This document shows, in pieces, positions 34,938 to 44,231 of a stretch of DNA of 64,000 bases (within the stretch, counting starts at the first letter, position 1; each line of letters starts with the position of its first letter). Under the pieces are notes generated by a model, which worked only from the letters and a program-made list of their open reading frames with translations, was not told where the DNA came from and ran no database searches. The stretch covers positions 186,001 to 250,000 of the forward strand of contig NZ_KQ758483.1 of NCBI RefSeq assembly GCF_001456935.1, read 5' to 3'. This DNA is from [Bacillus] enclensis. GTDB lineage: Bacteria > Bacillota > Bacilli > Bacillales > Bacillaceae_B. Made by a program: the position numbers and the translations under genes.

Positions 34938-36590
34938 ATGAAGAAAAAGTTTTCATTCTTGCTGGTTCTTCTTCTGGCTCTTAGCACGTTCCTTGCTGCT
35001 TGCGGCGGCAATGACGATGCTAAAGGAGGAGATTCAGGTGAAAAAGGCGGCGACAAGCCTGCTGAAGGTAAGGAACAAGTTCTTAACCTGCTTGAGAGTT
35101 CTGAGATCCCATCAATGGACTCTACACTGGCAACTGACTCTGTTTCATTCAACGTAATGAACAACGTATTCGAAGGTCTTTACCGTTTAGGTGAGAACGA
35201 CGAAGCGAAGCCTGGTATGGCTGAAAACATGGAGAAGAGTGAAGATGGATTAACTTACACATTCAAGCTCCGTGATGCTAACTGGTCAAACGGAGAGCCT
35301 GTTACGGCTAACGACTTCGTTTACGCTTGGCAAAAAGCTTTAAACCCTGACACTGGTGCAGAGTATGCGTACATCATGTACGATATCAAAAACGCTGCAA
35401 AAGTGAACGCTGGTGAAGTTCCGGTTGAAGAATTAGGTGTTAAAGCCGTTGATGACAAAACGTTGGAAGTACAGCTTGAAGGTCCTGTACCTTACTTCGA
35501 AGCATTACTTTCATTCGCAACTTTCTATCCTCAAAACCAAAAATTCGTTGAAGAACAAGGCGATCAATATGGTCTTGAAGCGGGTAACGCATTATACAAT
35601 GGTCCTTTCACACTTTCTGAGTGGAAGCACGAACAAAGCTTCAAATTATCCAAGAATGATAACTACTGGGATAAAGATACTGTGAAGTTGAAAGAAGTTA
35701 ACTTCAACATCGTTAAAGATACTGCAACTGCAGTTAACCTTTATGAAACTGAAAAAGCTGACGTAACTGGTCTTTCAGCTGAATTCGTTGACAAGTACAA
35801 AGATGATCCTAACTTCAAAACACGTGCGGATACTGCTGTATACTTCCTTCGTCTGAACCAGAAGAACGAAGTAATGGCTAACGTAAATGCACGTAAAGCA
35901 ATCGATGCTGCATATGACAAGCAAGGTATGGTTGATGTTCTTATGAACAACGGTTCAATCCCTGCTTACTACCTGGTACCAAAAGATTTCGTTTCTGGTC
36001 CTGATGGTGCTGAGTACCGTGAAACTGTCGGTGATTTCGGCGGTTACGATACAGAAAAAGCTAAAGAATACTGGGCTAAAGCGAAAGAAGAGCTTGGTAA
36101 AGATTCTGTTGAGCTGGAACTATTAAACTATGATTCTGAAAGCTCTAAGAAAATCGGTGAGTTCATTAAAGAACAGCTTGAAACGAACCTTGAAGGTTTG
36201 ACTGTTTCCATCAAAGCACAGCCGTTCAAGCAGAAGCTTGATTTAGAATCAAAAGGTCAATATGACTTCTCATTCGCTGGATGGGGTCCTGACTATCCAG
36301 ATCCGATGACATTCATCGACATGTTCGTTACAGATGGAGCTCATAACCAAATGGCTTACTCTAACAAAAAATATGATGAGCTAGTTGAAAAAGCTAAAGG
36401 TGAACTTGCAAGTGACCTTGAAGCTCGCTGGCAGGCTATGATCGACGCAGAGAAAATCCTTTTCGAAGATCAAGCAATCAGCCCGATGTACCAAAACGGT
36501 ACTTCTTATCTAGAGCGTCCATATGTTAAAGGTATCCTTCGCCATTCATTTGGTGCTGATAACTCTTACAAGTGGGCTTCAGTTGAGTAA
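34938..36590 (+). CDS. oppA: Oligopeptide-binding lipoprotein OppA
   Basis: 550-residue extracellular SBP_bac_5 protein that captures oligopeptides, including signalling peptides in Bacillus. The signal peptide ends in lipobox LAAC (Cys near 22), followed by a Gly/Asp/Lys-rich linker (GGNDDAKGGDSGEKGGDK). Motifs include PSMDSTLATDSVSFNVMNNV, the family signature WSNGEPVTANDFVYAWQKAL near 112 and SFAGWGPDYPDPMTF near 448. Codon use is biased to frequent codons (many GCT/GTT/CTT), as in highly expressed genes. GAGGAGGTC precedes the ATG. A stem-loop separates it from oppB. Confidence 0.96.
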   Translation: MKKKFSFLLVLLLALSTFLAACGGNDDAKGGDSGEKGGDKPAEGKEQVLNLLESSEIPSMDSTLATDSVSFNVMNNVFEGLYRLGENDEAKPGMAENMEKSEDGLTYTFKLRDANWSNGEPVTANDFVYAWQKALNPDTGAEYAYIMYDIKNAAKVNAGEVPVEELGVKAVDDKTLEVQLEGPVPYFEALLSFATFYPQNQKFVEEQGDQYGLEAGNALYNGPFTLSEWKHEQSFKLSKNDNYWDKDTVKLKEVNFNIVKDTATAVNLYETEKADVTGLSAEFVDKYKDDPNFKTRADTAVYFLRLNQKNEVMANVNARKAIDAAYDKQGMVDVLMNNGSIPAYYLVPKDFVSGPDGAEYRETVGDFGGYDTEKAKEYWAKAKEELGKDSVELELLNYDSESSKKIGEFIKEQLETNLEGLTVSIKAQPFKQKLDLESKGQYDFSFAGWGPDYPDPMTFIDMFVTDGAHNQMAYSNKKYDELVEKAKGELASDLEARWQAMIDAEKILFEDQAISPMYQNGTSYLERPYVKGILRHSFGADNSYKWASVE

Positions 36591-36613
36591 GTAACAGCTC
36601 AATGACAAACCTT

Positions 36614-36653
36614 AAAAGGGAGAGTGTATGCATGGGCATACGCTCTCCTTTTC
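36614..36653 (+). terminator. Stem-loop between oppA and oppB
   Basis: GGAGAGTGTATGC / GCATACGCTCTCC forms a 13-bp stem with flanking AAAAG and CTTTT. A partial terminator here would give more OppA than permease. Confidence 0.85.
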
Positions 36654-36761
36654 CACTGAATGTCGAAAAAAATCTAAAAAGTAAAAATAGATTGAAAATT
36701 TGTCGAATAACTATATAATATATTATGTATTGAAAAAATAGACAAAAAGGGGGGCTAAAGA

Positions 36762-37691
36762 ATGGTCAGATATACTATTCAACGACTCGTTTATATGATC
36801 ATCACTTTGGTTATCATTGCTACCGCTACTTTCTTTCTGATGAAGCTCCTTCCTGGATCTCCACTACAAAATCAAGAAAGGCTGTCTCCGGAACAACAGC
36901 AAATCATCTTGGATAAATACGGTCTGAATGACCCGCTTCCTGTGCAGTACGTAAACTACATGGCTGGACTTGCACAAGGTGATTTGGGATTATCATTCCA
37001 GTACGACAACCGTCCGGTTACACAAATGATCGGGGAACGTATTGGTCCTTCCGCACTTCTCGGTTTCCAATCAATCGTATTAGGAACAATTGTCGGGTTA
37101 CTAGTTGGTATCATTGCAGCAATCAAACATAATACTGTGTGGGATTACGGTTCAACCTTCCTGGCAGTACTGGGGATTTCCATCCCTTCATTCGTATTTG
37201 CAGGACTTCTCCAATACTATGTTGGGGTTAAGCTTGAATGGTTCCCTGTAGCACTGTGGGGAGAGTATAAGCACACCGTTTTACCTACATTGGCATTAAC
37301 GGTAGGTGTTGTGGCAACGATTGCACGTTTTATGCGAACTGAAATGCTTGAAATCCTGGGTTCAGATTATATCCTGCTTGCCAAAGCAAAGGGGATATCG
37401 AAGACTGGAACTGTCGTAAAGCACGCGGTCCGGAATGCGATGATACCTATCATCACGATTTTAGGGCCAATGACTGTAAGCATTATGACTGGAACACTTG
37501 TTATCGAGCGTATTTTCGCTGTCCCAGGTTTGGGGGATCAATTCGTTCGTTCGATTGAAATGAATGACTATACAGTCATAATGGGTGTGACATTATTCTA
37601 TAGTGCATTATTGATTGCGGTCATCTTCTTAGTGGATATTATGTATGGAATTATCGACCCGCGTATTCGTTTGGCTGGAGGGAAGAAATAA
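36762..37691 (+). CDS. oppB: Oligopeptide ABC transporter permease OppB
   Basis: 309-residue permease with six helices; the N-terminal VRYTIQRLVYMIITLVIIAT is typical OppB. The EAA loop is YILLAKAKGISKTGTVVKHA near residue 206. Its stop overlaps the oppC start by one base. GGGGGG precedes the ATG. A possible promoter with TATAAT-like sequence (about 36713-36718) lies upstream, which could add transcription after the oppA stem-loop. Confidence 0.95.
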   Translation: MVRYTIQRLVYMIITLVIIATATFFLMKLLPGSPLQNQERLSPEQQQIILDKYGLNDPLPVQYVNYMAGLAQGDLGLSFQYDNRPVTQMIGERIGPSALLGFQSIVLGTIVGLLVGIIAAIKHNTVWDYGSTFLAVLGISIPSFVFAGLLQYYVGVKLEWFPVALWGEYKHTVLPTLALTVGVVATIARFMRTEMLEILGSDYILLAKAKGISKTGTVVKHAVRNAMIPIITILGPMTVSIMTGTLVIERIFAVPGLGDQFVRSIEMNDYTVIMGVTLFYSALLIAVIFLVDIMYGIIDPRIRLAGGKK

Positions 37692-38716
37692 TGGAAACAA
37701 ATAAACGAAAATTAGAACAGCTCAGTCCAGAACTCTTCCAGCAGCAAAAAGCTAATGAGGAAGAAGCAGAAAAAATCTCGCGTCCCACTCTGAACTTTTG
37801 GCAGGACGCATGGATTAGACTCCGAAAAAGCAAGGGTGCAATGATTGGGATCGTCATCATGCTGATAATTGCATTTTTTGCCATATTTGGACCTGGAATG
37901 AATGACCATAAATTCAGTGATCAAGAAATCCGTCATGCAAAACTCCCGCCTAAAATTGAAGCGCTTTCAGGAATCAGCTGGCTTCCGTTTGACGGTAAGG
38001 ATGCTGATGGGTTTGATGTTTACGAATCAAGACAAGTAGAAGAAAATTACTGGTTCGGTACAGATGATTTGGGACGAGACCTTTGGACCAGAACATGGAG
38101 CGGTACAAGGATATCTTTATATATTGGTATTCTTGCAGCTTTCATTGATTTCTTAATCGGTATTTCCTATGGGGGCATCTCCGGTTACTATGGAGGAAAA
38201 GTGGATGACATCATGCAGCGTATCATTGAAATCCTTGTCGGGATTCCAAACTTGATTGTTGTCATTCTATTTATCTTGGTCTTTGAACCAGGGATCTTCT
38301 CGATTACAATGGCGATGGTCATAACCGGTTGGACAACTATGGCGAGGATTGTCCGCGGCCAGGTATTACAACTGAAGAATCAGGAATTCGTCCTTGCATC
38401 CCGTACTTTGGGAGCAAGCAGTAATCGACTGATTTTCAAACATTTACTTCCAAACGTAATGGGACCTGTCATCATCACCACGATGTTCACAGTTCCTGGT
38501 GCAATTTATACTGAAGCATTCTTAAGCTTTATCGGGTTGGGTATCGCACCGCCTAAAGCTTCATTGGGATCATTGGTAAACGACGGTTATAAGTCGATCC
38601 AATCATTCCCGCATATGATGCTTGTTCCATCTGTTGTTATCTCGTTGGTCATCTTAAGCTTTAACCTGATGGCAGATGGTCTGAGAGATGCACTCGATCC
38701 GAAAATGCGTAAGTAA
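37691..38716 (+). CDS. oppC: Oligopeptide ABC transporter permease OppC
   Basis: 341-residue permease partner. A cytosolic N-terminal ~45 residues lead into the OppC_N domain (SKGAMIGIVIMLIIAFFAIF), a large external loop with WFGTDDLGRDLWTR, then the permease core. The EAA loop is FVLASRTLGASSNRLIFKHL near 236. Coupled to oppB by a one-base overlap. Confidence 0.95.
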   Translation: METNKRKLEQLSPELFQQQKANEEEAEKISRPTLNFWQDAWIRLRKSKGAMIGIVIMLIIAFFAIFGPGMNDHKFSDQEIRHAKLPPKIEALSGISWLPFDGKDADGFDVYESRQVEENYWFGTDDLGRDLWTRTWSGTRISLYIGILAAFIDFLIGISYGGISGYYGGKVDDIMQRIIEILVGIPNLIVVILFILVFEPGIFSITMAMVITGWTTMARIVRGQVLQLKNQEFVLASRTLGASSNRLIFKHLLPNVMGPVIITTMFTVPGAIYTEAFLSFIGLGIAPPKASLGSLVNDGYKSIQSFPHMMLVPSVVISLVILSFNLMADGLRDALDPKMRK

Positions 38717-38736
38717 TGGAAGGGAGATAAGAAAAT

Positions 38737-39810
38737 ATGTCAAAGAGAATACTAGAAGTTAACAATCTTCATGTCTCCTTCAATACGCATGGAGGAGAAG
38801 TAAAAGCGGTACGCGGTGTGGATTTCCACCTGGACAAAGGGGAAACACTTGCCATCGTTGGTGAATCGGGTTCCGGTAAGTCGGTTACGACGAAAGCTGT
38901 TATGAGATTAATTCCTAATCCACCTGGATTCATAAAAGATGGCGAAATTAAATTTGAAGGCCGGGACCTTGCCACACTTTCTGAAAAAGCGATGGAAAAG
39001 GTAAGGGGTAAGGATATCTCGATGATATTTCAGGATCCTATGACGTCCTTGAATCCTACTATGACAATCGGAAAACAAATCATGGAACCTCTTGTTAAAC
39101 ACCAGAACATGAGCAAAAGTGATGCTAGAAAGAGAGCAATAGAGTTATTGAAATTAGTAGGACTGCCAAGTCCGGAAGCAAGAATTAAACAATACCCGCA
39201 TCAATTCTCGGGTGGGCAGCGTCAGCGTGTGGTAATTGCAATTGCGTTAGCTTGCAACCCTAAAATTCTCATTGCAGATGAACCGACAACTGCACTCGAC
39301 GTTACAATTCAAGCACAGATCCTTGAATTGATGAAGGATCTGCAAACAAAAATCGAAACTTCGATCATCTTTATCACCCATGACCTTGGTGTCGTCGCAA
39401 ATGTCGCCGATCGTGTTGCTGTCATGTACGGAGGACAGATCGTGGAATCCGGAACGGTAGATGAAATCTTCTATGATCCGCGTCATCCTTATACGTGGGG
39501 ATTGATTGGCTCCATGCCTACGACCGATACAGAAGGGGAACAGGAGTTGGTGGCAATTCCTGGAACACCTCCTGATCTGTTGAATCCTCCTCCTGGGGAT
39601 GCATTTGCGCTAAGAAGCGAGTATGCAATGAAAATCGATTTCGAGCAGGAACCGCCATACTACAAAGTATCGGACACACATTTAGTTAAATCGTGGCTGA
39701 TGCATCCAAGTGCACCAAACGTTGAGCCTCCTGAAGCAGTTAAACTGAGACATCGAAAAATGCCGTCTAACTATGCTGAGCCGGTACTAGTTGAGGAGGT
39801 CCGTTCATAA
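38737..39810 (+). CDS. oppD: Oligopeptide ABC transporter ATPase OppD
   Basis: 357-residue ATP-binding subunit. Walker A GESGSGKS near 43-50, Q-loop MIFQDPMTSLNP, signature SGGQRQRV near 156, Walker B ILIADEPTTALD near 177, and the switch His in FITHDLGVVA. The C-terminal oligo_HPY domain is present, without an obvious four-Cys Fe-S site. It forms a heterodimer with OppF, whose start overlaps its stop by one base. Confidence 0.96.
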   Translation: MSKRILEVNNLHVSFNTHGGEVKAVRGVDFHLDKGETLAIVGESGSGKSVTTKAVMRLIPNPPGFIKDGEIKFEGRDLATLSEKAMEKVRGKDISMIFQDPMTSLNPTMTIGKQIMEPLVKHQNMSKSDARKRAIELLKLVGLPSPEARIKQYPHQFSGGQRQRVVIAIALACNPKILIADEPTTALDVTIQAQILELMKDLQTKIETSIIFITHDLGVVANVADRVAVMYGGQIVESGTVDEIFYDPRHPYTWGLIGSMPTTDTEGEQELVAIPGTPPDLLNPPPGDAFALRSEYAMKIDFEQEPPYYKVSDTHLVKSWLMHPSAPNVEPPEAVKLRHRKMPSNYAEPVLVEEVRS

Positions 39811-40745
39811 TGGCTGAAAAGTTACTTGAAATTAAAAACCTAAAACAATACTTCAACCCTGGAAAACCGAATATGGTCAAGGCGGTTGATGATATTTCTT
39901 TCGATATTTACAAAGGTGAAACGCTAGGACTTGTTGGAGAATCCGGTTGCGGAAAATCAACAACCGGGCGTACGATCATCCGCCTGTATGATGCCACTGA
40001 CGGTCAGGTTCTTTTTGAAGGCGACGATGTACACGGTAAGAAGAGCAGATCCCAGTTGAAGAAGTTCAACCGGAAAATGCAGATGATTTTCCAAGACCCT
40101 TATGCATCTCTTAACCCACGCCTGAAAGTACAAGATATCATCGCAGAGGGCATCGATATTCACGGACTTGCTTCCTCTAAAGAAGAACGTCTTAGAAAGG
40201 TCCATGAACTCCTTGAGACGGTTGGTTTAAACAAGGAGCACGCAGGACGTTATCCGCATGAGTTCTCAGGCGGACAAAGACAGCGTATCGGTATTGCACG
40301 TGCCCTTGCAGTAGATCCTGATTTCATCATTGCCGATGAGCCGATCTCTGCACTTGACGTATCGATCCAGGCACAGGTAGTCAATTTGATGCAGCAGCTT
40401 CAGAAAGAAAAAGGGTTGACTTATCTGTTCATTGCCCATGACCTGTCAATGGTAAAATACATCAGTGACCGTATCGGGGTAATGTATTTTGGTAAATTAG
40501 TAGAATTGGCACCAAGTGATGCTTTGTATAAGAACCCGCTTCACCCTTATACCCAGTCTCTGCTTTCTGCGATTCCACTACCAGATCCAGAGTATGAACG
40601 TACACGCAGAAGAAAAGAATACGATCCTGCGGTTCACAATTATACGGAAGAAGATCAGCTTGAAATGCGCGAGGTTGCGCCGGGGCACTTTGTATACTGC
40701 TCTGAAAAAGAGTTTGCGCAATATCAGGCACAGTATAAAGCCTGA
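39810..40745 (+). CDS. oppF: Oligopeptide ABC transporter ATPase OppF
   Basis: 311-residue second ATPase. Walker A GESGCGKS near 43-50, MIFQDPYASLNPR, signature SGGQRQRI near 153, Walker B FIIADEPISALD near 174, FIAHDLSMVKYI, and the C-terminal oligo_HPY region PLHPYTQSLLSAIPLPDP. Ends the opp operon with a terminator 8 bp downstream. Confidence 0.96.
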   Translation: MAEKLLEIKNLKQYFNPGKPNMVKAVDDISFDIYKGETLGLVGESGCGKSTTGRTIIRLYDATDGQVLFEGDDVHGKKSRSQLKKFNRKMQMIFQDPYASLNPRLKVQDIIAEGIDIHGLASSKEERLRKVHELLETVGLNKEHAGRYPHEFSGGQRQRIGIARALAVDPDFIIADEPISALDVSIQAQVVNLMQQLQKEKGLTYLFIAHDLSMVKYISDRIGVMYFGKLVELAPSDALYKNPLHPYTQSLLSAIPLPDPEYERTRRRKEYDPAVHNYTEEDQLEMREVAPGHFVYCSEKEFAQYQAQYKA

Positions 40746-40751
40746 TATATT

Positions 40752-40780
40752 AAAGCTCCCTTGAAAAGGGGGCTTTTTTT
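40752..40780 (+). terminator. Terminator of the opp operon
   Basis: AAAGCTCCCTT / AAGGGGGCTTT stem with a 3-base loop and a T-run. Confidence 0.9.
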
Positions 40781-41034
40781 CTTTATTCCACATTCAGAAA
40801 ACGATAAACTTCTTCTTTTTCAAATGGAAAATACATATTCTGTTTATAAGAAATGTTATTCTGAAAATCCTTTTTGAGGGAGATATATCGTTACAGAAAT
40901 CAGTCAAACTGATTTCCTCGGAAATTCACCCACTTTAGGTGTATATTCCCTGTTCCTTGAAGTTATTTCCTTGTTAAAATAGTAACAAGTGTTACAATTT
41001 TTAGTAGATAGTTATTTTTAAAGAGGAGAGGTTA

Positions 41035-42240
41035 ATGTTGAAATGGAGTAAGCTGGCGACATCTTTCTGTTTGATCACAATGTGTGTATTGCCCATTCAA
41101 TCAGTAAGTGCCGAATCTAAAGATAGTCAAGCTGAAAGCAGCCATGAAAAAAGGACTCTGACGCTGAGCAAAAAGGAAATTCCTGCTGCACCACCAAGAT
41201 TTGTATATGATTCAGGTTATACTTTTAAATATCCTGACGCCATCAGGGGAGTATATGTCACGGGACATTCCGCCGGAGGGGAGCGTATCAATAAATTGAC
41301 AAACCTGGTCGATTCGACGGATCTAAATGCGATGGTAATCGATATTAAGGATGACAATGGGAATCTTACATATGAACCGGAAGCATCTTCCTCATATGCT
41401 GATATTGGCCAGCCGTATATTAAGGATCCTAAATCACTGCTTGATAAATTGGAAGAAAAACAAATTTATCCGATTGCCCGGGTCGTTGTATTTAAAGATA
41501 CTGTCCTGGCAAATAAAAAGCCTGAGTTATCCTATAAAGACGGCGGACAGGTCTGGAAAAACGGACGCGGCGAATCGTTCGTGAATCCATTTCTTAAAGA
41601 AGTATGGGATTATAACGTAGGCATCGCAATCGAAGCAGCGAAAATGGGATTCCAGGAAATCCAGTTTGATTATGTACGATTCCCGGAAGGGTTTGAAAAA
41701 AGAGACAAGGAACTGGAATATAGTACCGGTGAGTATACAGATAAAGAAAAGGACAATGTCCAAAAACGTGTGCAGGCCGTGACTGATTTTGTTGCCTATG
41801 CCGAGGAGAAATTAAAGCCGTATGGAGTAAAAGTATCCGTCGATATCTTCGGATACACAGCCACTCTCCCGGAGGCACCTGGAATCGGCCAGAACTTCTC
41901 GAAAATCTCTGAACATGTGGATGTCATATCCTCCATGATCTATCCAAGTCACTGGACGCCATACTTCGGGATTGCAAAGCCGGATCTCCAGCCGTATGAA
42001 CTTGTGACAGAGTATGCAAAACTAGAAAATAAGAAACTGGCTGAACTTGAGGATCCCCCGATTTCAAGACCGTGGCTTCAAGATTTCACTGCTTCATGGT
42101 TAGGAAGCGGAAACTACAAAACATATGGAAAAGCTGAAATCGAAGCTCAAATCAAAGCCCTGAACGACCAGGGTATCAACGAATTCCTGCTATGGGATGC
42201 AGGAAACTCCTATACAGAAGGTGTAGACTACACCCCCTGA
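41035..42240 (+). CDS. Secreted putative glycoside hydrolase (DUF4015, GH13-like barrel)
   Basis: 401-residue exported protein with a signal peptide (MLKWSKL, hydrophobic core, cleavage near VSA-ES at 28/29). A Ser/Lys-rich linker leads into a predicted TIM barrel of the DUF4015 'putative glycoside hydrolase' family. Motifs are IRGVYVTGHSAGG near 66, MVIDIKDDNGNLTYE near 102, ARVVVFKD, and the conserved FQEIQFDYVRFPEG near 207 with two acidic residues. The C-terminal EFLLWDAGNSYTEG is also conserved. Probably acts in the wall or outside the cell on a polysaccharide that cannot be named. GAGGAGAGG precedes the ATG. Confidence 0.88.
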   Translation: MLKWSKLATSFCLITMCVLPIQSVSAESKDSQAESSHEKRTLTLSKKEIPAAPPRFVYDSGYTFKYPDAIRGVYVTGHSAGGERINKLTNLVDSTDLNAMVIDIKDDNGNLTYEPEASSSYADIGQPYIKDPKSLLDKLEEKQIYPIARVVVFKDTVLANKKPELSYKDGGQVWKNGRGESFVNPFLKEVWDYNVGIAIEAAKMGFQEIQFDYVRFPEGFEKRDKELEYSTGEYTDKEKDNVQKRVQAVTDFVAYAEEKLKPYGVKVSVDIFGYTATLPEAPGIGQNFSKISEHVDVISSMIYPSHWTPYFGIAKPDLQPYELVTEYAKLENKKLAELEDPPISRPWLQDFTASWLGSGNYKTYGKAEIEAQIKALNDQGINEFLLWDAGNSYTEGVDYTP

Positions 42241-42281
42241 TTTAATCGAAGGATGAGGGGCGTAAGTGTTTTATTCTCAAT

Positions 42282-42535
42282 AAAAAACCGAACCGATTAG
42301 CATTTCAGATGTCAAATCGGTTCGGTTTTTTTGCATGTACATCAGAATTTACTCTATTCAGCGGTTGATTGGAGTGAAAGACGTAGACTCCTGCGGGAAG
42401 AGTAGCTTATAAGAAAAGCGGAAGGGCTTTGAAGAGAGGCGTGTGTTATAAGACGAATCGGCCAAGAAGGCGCTTTTTGCCTTCTTGGTCGGTTTGACTT
42501 ATGACATGTGTACGGAAATCAATAGCGGTATTTAA
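42282..42535 (+). repeat. Palindromic element, copy E4 (shortened)
   Basis: Begins with a strong terminator (AACCGAACCGATT ... AATCGGTTCGGTT with T-run, 42282-42332) that ends the glycoside-hydrolase transcript. The outer arm GGTTGATTGGAGTGAAAGAC (42362-42381) follows, then one hairpin module in inverted orientation (about 42417-42507). It then jumps directly to TACGGAAATCAATAGCGG. The outer right arm is missing, so this is an internally deleted copy. Confidence 0.8.
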
Positions 42536-42802
42536 ACTCAATACTCACAATGCATGTATTCAAAGGAGGGTCAAGATTGATGGTAGGATATCATTTGACA
42601 ATCGCGCTGAGATTGTTATGATTAAAATGGTAACATTAACCGCTTTACAACCACATCTCCCCCTTAGCAGGACTCATATCCTGCAAAACCGTTATTAAAA
42701 TTAATTCCACAGAAAAGACTAACAACTGACATAATCCATTCAATTATGAGAAAAATAGTTTTATCCCGTTAGTCGGAAAAATTCAATTAAAGGAGCAGGT
42801 AC
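42536..42802 (+). other. Gap before yjbC; no gene supported
   Basis: AT-rich. An AAAGGAGGG motif at about 42562-42570 precedes a possible 14-codon peptide (start TTG/ATG near 42578) that stops at a TGA near 42620. A further 26-codon reading follows it. Neither has other support. No terminator or strong promoter was recognised. Confidence 0.4.
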
Positions 42803-43375
42803 ATGCATTGGTATGAAAAGCTTAATCAATATTTCCCGGTCGAGGAAATGAAATCAAAAGAACATCTCGAAACGCTTCTTAAGGAACGAAGCGAAATATA
42901 TCATAAAGATGAGGGGCAGCATCACGTATTGATGTATGCTGAACTTGATGAATTCATCTTTATTGATTATCTATTCGTTTCTAAGGATGCACGTGGCCAG
43001 GGACTTGGTCATAAACTTCTTGAAAAGCTGAAGACAAAGAATAAACCGATCATCCTTGAGGTAGAACCTGTCGATTACGAAGACACGGATACTGAAAAGC
43101 GTTTGAAGTTTTACAAGAGGGAAGGATTCGAGCATGCAGTAAGTATCGGATATGCCAGGAAATCCCTTGCTACAAATGAAGTAAACGCAATGGAAATTTT
43201 ATATTGGGCACCCAATGAAGAGACAGAGGAATTAATTTTTGATTCCATGAAAAAAACGTACGAACTGATCCATACCTACAAGGACGAGAAATTCTACGGT
43301 GCATCCTATCAGCCGGTGGATGAAGTCCTAAAGCGCGACGAAGATCGAGAAGAAGACTTGTTGAAAGATTTATAA
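42803..43375 (+). CDS. yjbC: YjbC-like GNAT family N-acetyltransferase
   Basis: 190-residue protein with a GNAT core. FIFIDYLFVSKDARGQGLGHKL near 51-72 contains the acetyl-CoA P-loop (RGQGLG), and KFYKREGFEHAV near 104 is the C-terminal part of the fold. The last ~60 residues are highly charged (EDREEDLLKDL). Positioned directly before spx, as yjbC-spx in B. subtilis, where it is stress-induced. A palindromic terminator separates the genes here. The acetyl acceptor is unknown. Confidence 0.9.
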   Translation: MHWYEKLNQYFPVEEMKSKEHLETLLKERSEIYHKDEGQHHVLMYAELDEFIFIDYLFVSKDARGQGLGHKLLEKLKTKNKPIILEVEPVDYEDTDTEKRLKFYKREGFEHAVSIGYARKSLATNEVNAMEILYWAPNEETEELIFDSMKKTYELIHTYKDEKFYGASYQPVDEVLKRDEDREEDLLKDL

Positions 43376-43430
43376 AAAACATGGAAATAAACTTTTGCTA
43401 ACTGTTGATTACGTAAACAAAATACTATTC

Positions 43431-43465
43431 AGAAAACCTTATTGCGATTCGCAATAAGGTTTTCT
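43431..43465 (+). terminator. Terminator between yjbC and spx
   Basis: AGAAAACCTTATTGCGA and GCAATAAGGTTTTCT pair over 15 bp with a tiny loop; the T-run is part of the stem. It suggests spx is mostly transcribed from its own promoter. Confidence 0.75.
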
Positions 43466-43595
43466 AAATGAAAATAGTAAGTTGTAAAAAGAATGTTTAT
43501 CCCTCTAGAAAAGCGGGTAAATATTATTTAGAAACATAAATATATAGCTTATGTTAAACGAATGTGTAAGAAGTTTGACAAATTCATTAAAAGTA

Positions 43596-43624
43596 TGTTC
43601 ATCGACTCGCAATTCATGTATAAT
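43596..43624 (+). promoter_or_regulatory. Probable spx promoter
   Basis: TATAAT (43619-43624) with a weak -35 TGTTCA (43596-43601) at 17-bp spacing, 107 bp before the spx start. A perfect TTGACA (43575-43580) lies further up without a matching -10. No PerR or YodB site could be recognised with confidence. Confidence 0.5.
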
Positions 43625-43731
43625 ACATAATAGAGATTTCTTATTTAAACTAATTTTAAATAACGCAGCTGTTTAAATAAAATACTCTATATCATACACT
43701 ACTAAAAACTATTTAAGGGAGTGTGAATGAC

Positions 43732-44127
43732 GTGGTTACATTATTCACTTCACCTAGTTGTACATCTTGTCGCAAGGCAAAAGCTTGGTTAGAAGAGCAC
43801 GAGATTCCATATACAGAGCGTAACGTTTTCTCTGAGCCTTTAAGCATTGACGAAATCAAGGAAATCCTCCGCATGACTGAGGATGGTACTGATGAAATCA
43901 TTTCTACACGTTCCAAGACTTTTCAGAAGCTTAATGTGGATTTAGAAACATTACCACTTCAAGAATTGTTTGAGCTTATCCAAAAGAATCCTGGATTACT
44001 TAGACGTCCGATCATCCTGGATGAAAAGCGTTTGCAAGTTGGATATAATGAAGATGAAATTAGACGCTTCCTTCCAAGGAAGGTACGCACTTTTCAACTT
44101 CTTGAAGCTCAAAGAATGGTTAATTAA
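43732..44127 (+). CDS. spx: Transcriptional regulator Spx
   Basis: 131-residue ArsC-family regulator that binds the RNA polymerase alpha subunit under thiol stress. The start is GTG at 43732, ten bases after AAGGGAG; the product then begins [19 protein letters not shown] and has the standard Spx length. The redox switch C10-xx-C13 is intact. [20 protein letters not shown] and RRFLPRKVR near 92-118 are nearly invariant. YjbH, which delivers Spx to ClpXP, is encoded at 50955, 7 kb away, and MecA follows. Confidence 0.97.
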   Translation: MVTLFTSPSCTSCRKAKAWLEEHEIPYTERNVFSEPLSIDEIKEILRMTEDGTDEIISTRSKTFQKLNVDLETLPLQELFELIQKNPGLLRRPIILDEKRLQVGYNEDEIRRFLPRKVRTFQLLEAQRMVN

Positions 44128-44181
44128 TCAATCATTCACATTCCCGCATCTTTTTAAGTCTGCGGGAATATACAATTAAAA

Positions 44182-44231
44182 GGGGCTGACCCTTAAAGGA
44201 CGTTTTGTTTCCTTGCGGGTTAGCCTTTTTA
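44182..44231 (+). terminator. Terminator of spx
   Basis: GGCTGACCC (44184-44192) pairs with GGGTTAGCC (44217-44225) and is followed by T5 and an AT tract. A second small hairpin (ATTCCCGCA / TGCGGGAAT, 44141-44169) lies between stop and terminator. The rest of the 423-bp gap up to mecA shows only a short fragment like the palindromic-element end (44246-44266). Confidence 0.7.
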
